From assembly GCF_014648115.1 (NCBI RefSeq), contig NZ_BMQM01000003.1, positions 140,954-204,953 on the forward strand: a stretch of DNA of 64,000 nucleotides, in the 5' to 3' direction. The translations under genes and the position numbers were made by a program. Below are positions 50,313-58,171 of the stretch, piece after piece (position 1 is the first letter of the stretch; each line of letters starts with the position of its first letter). Under the pieces are notes generated by a model. The model had not been told where the DNA came from and did no database searches. It saw nothing but the letters and a program-made list of their open reading frames with translations. This stretch comes from Deinococcus seoulensis (GTDB lineage Bacteria > Deinococcota > Deinococci > Deinococcales > Deinococcaceae).

Positions 50313-51154
50313 GGTCTATGGAACAGCATCCTCTTATTCACCCCATCCTTCTGGAAAGACTTCAAGAGGATATAGAGTGGGGCCGCGGCATCGTCGAAAA
50401 AACCCTCCCTCGACTTGAGGCCGACGCCGGGTTGTCGTCCCTGTCTTTAATAACCTATGACCTTGGGGTGAGGTTGTACTTCTCGGGGCCTGACGGGCTG
50501 AACGAGGCTGGGCAGATGCTGGCCCTGGCGGGGAATCTCGATGCATTCATCGTGTACCTCGCCCTGTTCCCGAGAGGGGAGAAGGAACTGGAGATGATCC
50601 TGCATGACAGTGTCGTGCGCCCCACGACCGGTCCGAACAGTACGGCGCACACCGGCACGTGGCTCCAGGCGTTCTACCTGAATCTGCTCTGGCGTAACGC
50701 CGTCGTCATCGACAACGTCCTGTTGCGGGACTACACGAGTACGTTGCAGGCGTCAAGCACCTGGTCACCCCCGTACCGGTACGCGCAGATGGCGGCGTTG
50801 CGGGCCGTGTACGAGGGCTCACCCGACGCACTGCAACTCATCCACGAGGCGTGGAACAGTGTGGAGACACCCTGGGAGGGGGAGGAACACGAGGACATGC
50901 TGATCCGCACCGAACTGGCCGGATCGGAGATTGCGGTGCTGACGCAGATTCACCTGGGTGACGAGGCGGGACTGAACCGTGACGTGGCGTACGGCCTGAG
51001 GAGTCATCAGCGGTACTACGAACGTACAGAAGACCTACAGGACGACCCGAACGGTTGGATCAGCCTGCCGTTGCTGGGCCTGTGTGCCCTGGCGAAATGG
51101 CGTGGCATGACGATCACCGTCCAGTCGCCCTTCCTGCCGCTGGATCTCATCTGA
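50309..51154 (+). CDS. Imm49-family-like immunity protein
   Basis: The 281-residue all-helical product is placed exactly where an immunity gene is expected, with its ATG overlapping the toxin stop (ATGA). Segments such as LITYDLGVRLYFSGPDGLNEAG, TWLQAFYLNLLWRNAVVIDNVLL and YGLRSHQRYY recall the Imm49 family. GC content around 50100-50350 is clearly lower than in the genes either side, which fits exchange of the toxin tip with its immunity gene. It would bind and block the C-terminal domain in the cytoplasm. Start may also be ATG 50318. Confidence 0.72.
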   Translation: MRSMEQHPLIHPILLERLQEDIEWGRGIVEKTLPRLEADAGLSSLSLITYDLGVRLYFSGPDGLNEAGQMLALAGNLDAFIVYLALFPRGEKELEMILHDSVVRPTTGPNSTAHTGTWLQAFYLNLLWRNAVVIDNVLLRDYTSTLQASSTWSPPYRYAQMAALRAVYEGSPDALQLIHEAWNSVETPWEGEEHEDMLIRTELAGSEIAVLTQIHLGDEAGLNRDVAYGLRSHQRYYERTEDLQDDPNGWISLPLLGLCALAKWRGMTITVQSPFLPLDLI

Positions 51155-51210
51155 TCAGGGGGGCACGCTCCCTGGATGCCTCTGAAGGCTGCTCTGAGCA
51201 CGGCTTCAGG

Positions 51211-52344
51211 TCAGGCGCGGCTCCAGGCGGCGGCCTGTGTCAGCGCCTGCGCGGCGGCGTCCACGTCCTGTTCGGTGGTGGCCGCCCCGAAGGAGAAGCG
51301 CAGGGTGGCGCGGGCGTCGGGTTCGTTCAGGCCCACGGCGGTCAGGACGTGGCTGGGTTGCATGGTTCCGGCGCTGCATGCACTTCCGGCGCTGGCGGCC
51401 ACGCCGAGCATGTCGAGGTTCATGAGGAGGGCCTCGCCGTCCGCGCCGGGCAGGGTGACGCTGGCGACCTTGGGGCTGCTGTCGGGGGTGTGGTTGACGC
51501 GCAGGTGCGGGATGCTGTGCACGCCCGCCTCGAACCGGGCGCGCAGGGCGCTGAGGTGGGCGTGCGTGACTTCGCGTGCCTGCTCGGCGTGCGTGAGGGC
51601 CACGCCGGCCGCGTACACCCCGGCGGTGTCCTGCGTGCCGGGGCGGGTGCCGCCTTCCTGCCCGCCGCCGAGCGTGATGGCGTTCAGGTGCGTGCCGCGC
51701 TGCACGTACAGGAAGCCCACGCCGCGCGGTCCGCCCCACTTGTGCGCGCTGAACGTGGCGAACGTGACGCCCCAGGCGGTCAGGTCGACTGGCAGGACGC
51801 CGGGTGCCTGCACGGCGTCCGTGTGGTATGGCACGCCCCGCGTGGCGGCCAGCGCGGCCAGGGCGGGTGTGTCCTGCACGCTCCCAAGTTCGTTGTTGGC
51901 GTGGTGAATGGACACCAGCGCCGTGTCACTGCGTAGCGCGCCCGCCAGTTCGGCCGGGTCGTACCGGCCGCCGCGGTCGGGGGTCAGGTACGTGACCTGC
52001 CAGCCCTGCGCGGCCAGGGCGCGTGCCGGGGCCAGCACCGCCGAGTGCTCGGTGGGCGTGGTGATCAGGTGACCGGGGCGGCCGCGTGCGTCCTGCCACG
52101 CGCGGGTCACGCTCAGCAGGACGTGGTTGTCGCCCTCGGTGCCGCCGCTGTTGGCGATCAGGGTGCGCGGGTCGACCCGCAGCGCGGCGGCCACGCGGGC
52201 ACGGCCTTCCTCCAGGCGTTCGCGGGCGGCCTGACCGGCGGCGTGCACGCTGGCGGGGTTGCCGGGCAGAGCGGCGGCCTGCGCGTACGCGGCGAGCGCC
52301 TCGGGCGTCATGGGGTGCGTGGCGGCGTAGTCGAGGTAGATCAT
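51211..52344 (-). CDS. Cysteine desulfurase (NifS/IscS family)
   Basis: The 377-residue PLP enzyme mobilises sulfur from cysteine for Fe-S clusters or tRNA thiolation. It shows YLDYAATHPM at the start, the PLP lysine K202 in SAHKWGGP and the persulfide cysteine C323 in GSACSAG. The short loop after the cysteine fits the class I (IscS/NifS) pattern. It starts 23 bases after the PASTA gene stop. No IscU-type scaffold is adjacent. Confidence 0.93.
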   Translation of the reverse strand: MIYLDYAATHPMTPEALAAYAQAAALPGNPASVHAAGQAARERLEEGRARVAAALRVDPRTLIANSGGTEGDNHVLLSVTRAWQDARGRPGHLITTPTEHSAVLAPARALAAQGWQVTYLTPDRGGRYDPAELAGALRSDTALVSIHHANNELGSVQDTPALAALAATRGVPYHTDAVQAPGVLPVDLTAWGVTFATFSAHKWGGPRGVGFLYVQRGTHLNAITLGGGQEGGTRPGTQDTAGVYAAGVALTHAEQAREVTHAHLSALRARFEAGVHSIPHLRVNHTPDSSPKVASVTLPGADGEALLMNLDMLGVAASAGSACSAGTMQPSHVLTAVGLNEPDARATLRFSFGAATTEQDVDAAAQALTQAAAWSRA

Positions 52345-52367
52345 CGTTCAGCAGCGTGTCACGCGGT

Positions 52368-54056
52368 TCAGGGCGTGACCGTGGCGTAATCCACGCCGTC
52401 GCGGCGGATGATGAACACGGCGTTCCCGCGCACGGCGGCCGCCTCCGAGCTGTTCGCGCGGCGGTTGGCGAGGTTCGCGGCGGCCGTGGGCGGCATGATC
52501 TGCCGTTCGCCGTCGTCGTCCCGCACGACCACCGTGTAGTTCCCGGCGGGCAGGTCGGCTGGGAACACGTACTCGAAGTTCACGGAACGGGTCTGAGGTT
52601 CGGTCGGCGCGATCTCCGGCGTGGCAGGCTGGGTCGGCTGGGTCGTTGCCGGGGCGGGCGGGGTCGTCGTGCCCGTGTCCGTCTCCGGGGTGGCAGGCAC
52701 CGCGTCGGGCGTGACGGGTTCCGTGGTGGGTTGCGGGTCCTGCGGCGCTTCGGGCTGCACGGGCGTGGGCGGCACGTACGCCGGCGGTAGCGGCAGGTTC
52801 CCGGCGGGGCGGCTGGGGGCGCTGTAGCGGGCCGCGGCGACCGTCAGTTTCACGGGGCTGCCCACGTCCACCCGCACGTACGGGGCGGGCGTCTGTTCCA
52901 GCACGGTGTTCTCGGGTTTGTCGCTGGGTTGGCGTTCCACGGCGTTCACGACCAGCCCGGCGGCCCGCGCGTGCGCCCGCGCCTGCTCGAAGGTCAGGCC
53001 GGTCAGGTTCGGCAGCCACGTTTCCTTGCCGCTGATGCCCGTGCTGATCAGCAGTTGCACCGACTGGCCCCGCTGGGCGCTGGACGCCGCTTCCGGCAGT
53101 TGCGCGATCACGCGCCCTTCGGGGGTGTTCGACAGGGTGCCGTCCACTTTCAGGACCTTGCCGAGCACCATGGCGCGGTCTTTCAGGGCGTCCCGCGCCT
53201 GACCCAGGTTCATCTCTTCCAGCGCGGGAACCTCGATGGCCGGGGGGTTGTTCACGGTCAGGATCACCAGTCGGCCGCGCGGGAGGTTCGTGCCGCCCGC
53301 CGGGTCCTGCCGGATGATGCTGCCGATGGCGCGCCCGCCCGCCTGTCCCTGCGTGTACTCCACGCGGAACCCGGCGGCGGTGAGGGCCTTCGCGGCCGCC
53401 TTGGCTTCCTGTCCGGTCACGGACACGACCTCCCGCACCGGGGGGTTCAGGTAGATCTGCACGGCCTGCGCGCCCAGGTACGCCGCGCCGCCCAGCAGCA
53501 GCAGGCCCGGCACGAAGGTCAGCCACGCGCCGGGTTCACGGCGGCGGCGGACCCGTCCGGCTTTCAGGGGTGCGAGCGTCTGGGCGTTGCGCGCGGCGAT
53601 GTCCTCGGGCGTGCGGGGCAGCGTCAGGGGCCGCAGGTACGCCACGCTCACCTGGTGGTTGTCGATCAGCAGGTCCGCGTCGTCCAGCGCATACCCCTGC
53701 GCGGCCAGGGCGTCGGCGGTCGCGTGCAGGGCGTCCACGGTTTCCTGCGGGCGCACCTTCTGTTCCAGCAGCGCCGCGAGCGGCTGCCCGGTGACGGGCC
53801 GCCACACGGCGTAGTACGCGCCGGGGCGGGCGACCACGTCGGTCAGTCCGGCCGGTTCCAGCGCCCGCAGCGCCGTGCGGTACGCGTGGAACACCTGCCG
53901 GTCGGCGGGGGTCGCCACGGCGAACCAGGCGACGTGCCGGGTGACGCCCTCGGCGGCGCGCACCTCGGAGAGGGTCACCATGCCCTGGGTCGAGAGTTCC
54001 CGGAGAACCTCGTACTTGCCATCAATGACCTTGACCCTGCCCACCTGACCCGTCAT
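52368..54056 (-). CDS. PASTA-domain membrane protein with degenerate kinase domain
   Basis: The 562-residue product resembles a PknB/Stk-type protein. The N-terminal 175 residues resemble a Ser/Thr kinase (VIDGKYEVLRELSTQGMVTLSEV) but lack a recognisable Lys-Glu pair, HRD and DFG motifs, so it should be a pseudokinase. One membrane segment follows (about 190-210), then three PASTA repeats (about 220-420), a Pro/Thr-rich linker and a C-terminal beta-rich domain with NFEYVFPADLPAGNYTV. PASTA domains bind peptidoglycan, so it may sense cell-wall state. Start at 54056 follows a leaderless -10 box. Confidence 0.85.
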   Translation of the reverse strand: MTGQVGRVKVIDGKYEVLRELSTQGMVTLSEVRAAEGVTRHVAWFAVATPADRQVFHAYRTALRALEPAGLTDVVARPGAYYAVWRPVTGQPLAALLEQKVRPQETVDALHATADALAAQGYALDDADLLIDNHQVSVAYLRPLTLPRTPEDIAARNAQTLAPLKAGRVRRRREPGAWLTFVPGLLLLGGAAYLGAQAVQIYLNPPVREVVSVTGQEAKAAAKALTAAGFRVEYTQGQAGGRAIGSIIRQDPAGGTNLPRGRLVILTVNNPPAIEVPALEEMNLGQARDALKDRAMVLGKVLKVDGTLSNTPEGRVIAQLPEAASSAQRGQSVQLLISTGISGKETWLPNLTGLTFEQARAHARAAGLVVNAVERQPSDKPENTVLEQTPAPYVRVDVGSPVKLTVAAARYSAPSRPAGNLPLPPAYVPPTPVQPEAPQDPQPTTEPVTPDAVPATPETDTGTTTPPAPATTQPTQPATPEIAPTEPQTRSVNFEYVFPADLPAGNYTVVVRDDDGERQIMPPTAAANLANRRANSSEAAAVRGNAVFIIRRDGVDYATVTP

Positions 54057-54065
54057 GCGCTGCCC

Positions 54066-54071
54066 AGCATA
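54066..54071 (-). promoter_or_regulatory. -10 box of PASTA protein and cysteine desulfurase operon
   Basis: On the minus strand TATGCT lies 9 bases before the ATG at 54056. Confidence 0.55.
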
Positions 54072-54105
54072 GCGCGCCCGCACGCCCACGCGTGCCCGGC
54101 ACGCG

Positions 54106-54402
54106 TCACAGGCCCGCCAGTCGCGCCGCCCAGTACGCCGCGAAGCCGCCCAGAATGCCCAGTGCGAGGTTCCGGGTGCGCCACAGCAGCGCCCCACCCA
54201 CTGCGGCGCCCACCAGTCGGCGCGCCCATTCGGGGCTGCCCAGCACGTCCGGCACGACCAGCGCCGCGAACACGCTGACCGGCACGAACCGCAGGAACGC
54301 CTGCCAGAACGGCGGCAGGTTCAGGCGGCCCAGGCTCAGGCCCAGCAGCCGCGCCGGGTACGTGACCGCCCACATCAGCCCTATGACCAGCCAGCCGCTC
54401 AC
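54106..54402 (-). CDS. azlD: Branched-chain amino acid export subunit AzlD
   Basis: The 98-residue protein has four hydrophobic segments and the AzlD pattern (VTYPARLLGLSLGRLNLPPFWQAFLRFVPVSVFAALVVP). It is the small partner of AzlC. GTG at 54402 overlaps the azlC stop by four bases (GTGA). Confidence 0.88.
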   Translation of the reverse strand: MSGWLVIGLMWAVTYPARLLGLSLGRLNLPPFWQAFLRFVPVSVFAALVVPDVLGSPEWARRLVGAAVGGALLWRTRNLALGILGGFAAYWAARLAGL

Positions 54403-55136
54403 GCGCGGCTCCCGGCGTGGCGGGTGGTGATCCAGGCGCCCAGCGCCGCGCCGCCCACCCCGGCCAGCAGGATCACCAGTCCGCCCGGCAGCGCCCGCCC
54501 CAGCCCCCACGCCCCCAGGCCCGATACGAGCGCCACCAGCAGCGTCACGCGGCCCTCCAGCAGCGGCACCAGCAGTCCCAGGAACGCCAGCGGGAAAATC
54601 ACGCCCACCCCCAGCGCCTGCGGGTCCGGCAGCACGGCGCCCGCCAGGGACCCCAGCAGCGTCGAGGCGTTCCACACGCCGTACAGGCTGAGTTCCGCGC
54701 CCAGCAGGAACGCGAAACTCAGGCCGCCCGGATCGCGCGGGCCTGCCACGACCGTCACGCCGTACGCCTCGTCCGTCAGGAACTGCGCCGCCAGAAGGCG
54801 CTGACCCCACGGGAGCGGCAGCGACCGCGACAGGCTCAGGCCGTACAGCACGTGCCGGGCGTTCAGCAGGAACGTGGTCGCCACCAGCCCCAGCGCGCCC
54901 GCCACGGTGGGCAGGCCGCCGCTCACGAACTGCCCGGCTGCCGCGAACTGACTGGCCCCGGCGAACACGGTCAGGCTCATCAGTTGCGTCTCCCAGAGGC
55001 TCAGGCCCCCGGCCTGCGCGGTCACGGCGTACGCCACCGCGAACGGCACCATGCCCGGCCACAGCGGCAGCAGCGCCCGGAACCCCCGCCAGAACGGCGG
55101 CCAGAATGCAGGCCAGAACGGGGCAGAGGCAGTCAT
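54399..55136 (-). CDS. azlC: Branched-chain amino acid export subunit AzlC
   Basis: The 245-residue membrane protein matches AzlC: FRALLPLWPGMVPFAVAYAV, VFAGASQFAAAGQFVSGG, LLNARHVLYGLSLSRSLP and AAQFLTDEAYGVTV. With AzlD it exports branched-chain amino acids or analogues. The start at 55136 is chosen by family length; CAGACT lies 8 bases upstream as a weak -10. A divergent MerR/TipAS regulator gene probably controls it. Confidence 0.9.
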   Translation of the reverse strand: MTASAPFWPAFWPPFWRGFRALLPLWPGMVPFAVAYAVTAQAGGLSLWETQLMSLTVFAGASQFAAAGQFVSGGLPTVAGALGLVATTFLLNARHVLYGLSLSRSLPLPWGQRLLAAQFLTDEAYGVTVVAGPRDPGGLSFAFLLGAELSLYGVWNASTLLGSLAGAVLPDPQALGVGVIFPLAFLGLLVPLLEGRVTLLVALVSGLGAWGLGRALPGGLVILLAGVGGAALGAWITTRHAGSRA

Positions 55137-55207
55137 CGCCGCGCAGTCTGCCACGGCGCGCCCCCACCCCGCACGCACCCCCTTGACCCTCACGCAGCGG
55201 CAGGCCG

Positions 55208-55213
55208 TACGCT
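55208..55213 (+). promoter_or_regulatory. -10 box of MerR/TipAS gene
   Basis: TACGCT lies ahead of an unusually long Shine-Dalgarno sequence, so the transcript has a short leader of about 20 bases. Confidence 0.45.
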
Positions 55214-55222
55214 GCCCACAGC

Positions 55223-55238
55223 AGAAGGGAGGTGATCC
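55223..55238 (+). promoter_or_regulatory. Extended Shine-Dalgarno sequence
   Basis: AGAAGGGAGGTGATCC matches the 16-base complement of the 16S rRNA 3' end at 15 positions. The GTG counted as the nominal start (55232) lies inside it. The in-frame CTG at 55241, 8 bases after GGAGG, has the proper spacing. Confidence 0.6.
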
Positions 55239-56059
55239 ACCTGAACGGCCCCACGCACCCCACCCCCACCGACCAGACCGGCCCGCGCTGGACGGTGGGC
55301 GAGGTCAGCGCCCTGACCGGCGTCAGCGTGCGCACCCTGCACCACTACGATCAGATCGGGCTGCTGCGCCCCGCCGGGCGTAGCGACGGAAATTACCGCC
55401 TGTACACGCCGGGCGACCTGACGCGGCTGCGGCGGGTGCTGACGTGGCGGGCGCTGGGCCTGCCCCTGTCACAGGTGGCGGACGTACTGGACGCCCCGCC
55501 GGAACAGGAACGCGGGGCCCTGCACGCGCACGCCGCCCGACTGCGCGACGACCTGCGCCGCACCCAGCACACGCTGCGGCAGGTGCAGGCCCGCCTGGAC
55601 GCCCTGAACGGCAGGGCAGAGGAGAGCAGCATGAACAGCGAGGACATCAAAGCCGCCTTCGACGGGTTCGACCCCGCACCGTACGAAGCGGAAGTGCAGG
55701 AACGCTGGGGCGACACCGACGCCTACCGCCAGAGTGCCGCGCGCACCGCCCGTTACACGCAGGCCGACTGGGAGCGCATCCGCGCGGAGATGGACGCCCT
55801 GACCACCGACTACCTGACCCTGATGGACGCGGGCGTGCTCCCCACCGACACGCGCGCGCAGGCGGTCGCGGCGCGGCACCGGGCGCACATCAGCGGCGCG
55901 TACTACGACGCCTCGCCCACCATGATGCGCGGACTGGCGCAGATGTGGGTGGCCGACGAACGGTTCACGCGCAGCATCGACCGCGCCCGCCCCGGACTGG
56001 CCGCCTACCAGAGTGCCGCCGTGACCGCCTGGTCCGACGCGCAGGAACCCCCCGCCTGA
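55232..56059 (+). CDS. MerR-family regulator with TipAS ligand-binding domain
   Basis: The product (275 residues from GTG 55232, 272 from CTG 55241) has an N-terminal MerR domain (WTVGEVSALTGVSVRTLHHYDQIGLL, about residues 20-88), a coiled-coil linker and a C-terminal TipAS domain (about 135-270) that in Streptomyces binds thiopeptide antibiotics. An internal ATG at 55631 with AGGAG six bases upstream would give a separate 142-residue TipAS-like protein, as in tipA. It is divergent from azlCD. The true first codon is uncertain. Confidence 0.88.
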   Translation: MIHLNGPTHPTPTDQTGPRWTVGEVSALTGVSVRTLHHYDQIGLLRPAGRSDGNYRLYTPGDLTRLRRVLTWRALGLPLSQVADVLDAPPEQERGALHAHAARLRDDLRRTQHTLRQVQARLDALNGRAEESSMNSEDIKAAFDGFDPAPYEAEVQERWGDTDAYRQSAARTARYTQADWERIRAEMDALTTDYLTLMDAGVLPTDTRAQAVAARHRAHISGAYYDASPTMMRGLAQMWVADERFTRSIDRARPGLAAYQSAAVTAWSDAQEPPA

Positions 56060-56097
56060 CCACGGGGCAGCCTCCACAGGCAGCCGGCGCAACCGCA

Positions 56098-56188
56098 AGA
56101 CGGAACCGCTCAAACGGAACCCGTCCTGCTCCTACGCGCATCCGCCCGGATTGAACGGCTCTTGCAGGCCATTCAACCAGAGTCCGTA
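56098..56188. repeat. Interspersed palindromic repeat, copy 10 (partial)
   Basis: GGATTGAACGGCT and AGGCCATTCAACC form hairpin 1, and the right end GAGTCCGTAT runs into the stop codon of the ABC permease gene (56189-56191). The left half is degraded. Confidence 0.75.
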
Positions 56189-56884
<696 letters not shown>

Positions 56885-57074
56885 CGACTCCCCCCACCCG
56901 CGCGGGACACGCGATCAGTCCTGCCGCACACCATCCGGAACACCATCACGCCCCCGAGGATAGCCCCGGCGCGGCCCGCCACGCCCAGGCGAACGCCCCC
57001 CACCCTCCGCAATGGCGCCCACCCCGGCGTTCACGAATCGTGAATGCGCAGACGGTCACCTGACACCGCTCCGG

Positions 57075-57080
57075 TAAGCT
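57075..57080 (+). promoter_or_regulatory. -10 box of the mdtJI transcript
   Basis: TAAGCT is not followed closely by a start codon. Transcription from near 57088 would give a leader of about 105 bases before the small upstream ORF and about 315 before mdtJ. The 56885-57192 gap holds nothing else I can support. Confidence 0.4.
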
Positions 57081-57192
57081 GAACACCAGCGGGTCAACGT
57101 GACCTGCTCTTCAACCGGGCCCCTGCCACGCACCAGCGCGGCGGCCGAGGCCCCGCCCGCCCCGGCGAGCGCCACAGGAAGAGTGAAACACC

Positions 57193-57282
57193 ATGTCCAT
57201 CACCTGGACGAACACCAGCGCCACCACACAACTCAGCGTCCGCCTGGACCGCCCGCCCCCCGGAGCCCCGAAGGCCGACTGA
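57193..57282 (+). CDS. Upstream ORF with Pro-Pro-Pro motif (candidate leader peptide)
   Basis: This 29-codon ORF begins at an ATG preceded by GGAAG and ends 119 bases before mdtJ. The peptide starts MSITWTNTS and contains LDRPPPGAPKAD at its end; three prolines followed by glycine are a known ribosome-stalling motif relieved by EF-P. In E. coli a translated ORF (mdtU) in the mdtJI leader mediates induction by spermidine. A similar role here is inference; the ORF is too short to be sure it is translated. Confidence 0.5.
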   Translation: MSITWTNTSATTQLSVRLDRPPPGAPKAD

Positions 57283-57374
57283 CACTCACCGCCCACACGG
57301 AGCGGCGTGTCATCCCCCTGCATCCCCGGTCGCCTCTCGCGCGGCCCGGTCTGCTGCCTTCAACTCACCCCGCC

Positions 57375-57400
57375 CACGCGGGGAAGGAACGGTGTTCCCC
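57375..57400 (+). promoter_or_regulatory. Hairpins around the mdtJ ribosome binding site
   Basis: CCCCGC pairs with GCGGGG just upstream, and GGGGAA (57381-57386) can pair with TTCCCC (57395-57400), placing the AGGAAC ribosome binding site in the loop. The two pairings share GGGG and are mutually exclusive, so the leader could switch between open and closed states. Confidence 0.4.
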
Positions 57401-57401
57401 C

Positions 57402-57776
57402 ATGCGCGCCTGGACTGCGCTTCTCTCCGCCATTGCCCTGGAAGTCACGGGCACCCTCAGTCTCAAAGTCTTCACCAGCGCCGGCACACCCGGCCTGGAA
57501 CTGGCCGTCACGTACGCCCTGCTGGCCGCGTCGTACGTGCTGCTGTCCCGCGCGTTCCGGCAGATTCCGGTCGCCGTGGCCTTCGCCGTCTGGGAGGCCG
57601 CCGGACTGATCCTGATCACCGGCCTGGGCGCCCTGATCCTCGGCGAGCACCTGCGCCCTGCCCAGCTGTGCGCCATGCTCGCCCTGGGCGTCGGCGCGGC
57701 CCTGCTGCACCGCGGTACGCGCCCCACCAACCCCACCCGCCCCGGCGTCGGCAACGCCGCGCAGGTCAGCGCATGA
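57402..57776 (+). CDS. mdtJ: SMR-family transporter subunit, MdtJ-like
   Basis: The 124-residue protein has four membrane segments. ALEVTGTLSLKVF and VAFAVWEAAGLILITGLGALILGEHL align closely with E. coli MdtJ (EITGTLSMKW; AYALWEGIGILFITL), the spermidine exporter subunit, including the first-helix glutamate. It would form a heterodimer with the next gene's product. ATGA overlap with that gene indicates coupling. Confidence 0.82.
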   Translation: MRAWTALLSAIALEVTGTLSLKVFTSAGTPGLELAVTYALLAASYVLLSRAFRQIPVAVAFAVWEAAGLILITGLGALILGEHLRPAQLCAMLALGVGAALLHRGTRPTNPTRPGVGNAAQVSA

Positions 57777-58096
57777 ACCCGGCCGCGATCCTCCTGATCC
57801 TGGGCGCCGTCACCCTCGACGTCCTCGCGAACATCCTGCTCAAGAAATCCGACGGATTCCGGCACGCACTGCCGGGACTGGCCGCGATCCTCCTGATCCT
57901 GCTGGCCTTCACGCTGCTGGGCGTCGCCGTGCGGCACATGCCCGTCGCCGTCGCCTACGCCGCGTGGGGCGGCCTGGGCATCGTCACGACTGCCCTCCTG
58001 AGTCGCCACATCGACGGCATGCGCCTGACCCCCACCGGCTGGGCCGGCGTGGCCCTGATCCTCGGCAGCGTCGCCGTGCTCAGCAGCAGCCACTGA
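57773..58096 (+). CDS. mdtI: SMR-family transporter subunit, MdtI-like
   Basis: The 107-residue protein has four membrane segments. LANILLKKSDGFRHALPGL and VAVAYAAWGGLGIVTTALL match E. coli MdtI (VANVFLKFSDGFRRKIFGL; VAYALWGGFGIAATL). The first-helix acidic residue is aspartate (VTLDVLAN) instead of glutamate. With MdtJ it should export polyamines, which fits the presence of nspC in the window. A repeat copy follows the TGA directly. Confidence 0.82.
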   Translation: MNPAAILLILGAVTLDVLANILLKKSDGFRHALPGLAAILLILLAFTLLGVAVRHMPVAVAYAAWGGLGIVTTALLSRHIDGMRLTPTGWAGVALILGSVAVLSSSH

Positions 58097-58171
58097 CCCC
58101 GAAGTCCGCTCTGCTCCCACGCGCCTCGCTCGGAGTGAACGGCTTTGTAAGCCATTCACTCGGAGTGAGCC
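58097..58171. repeat. Interspersed palindromic repeat, copy 11 (variant hairpin)
   Basis: GAGTGAACGGCTT (58133-58145) pairs with AAGCCATTCACTC (58149-58161) with one mismatch. Compared with GATTGAA/TTCAATC in other copies, both arms have changed together. It fills the space between the mdtI stop and the stop of the convergent binding-protein gene. Confidence 0.75.

Noticed and set aside
57283..57401. Guanidine-II (mini-ykkC) riboswitch ahead of the SMR genes
   Set aside because: SMR genes are a classical context and ACGG occurs in one loop, but the two required identical hairpins closed directly on ACGR are not present, and the proteins look like MdtJI rather than guanidine exporters.
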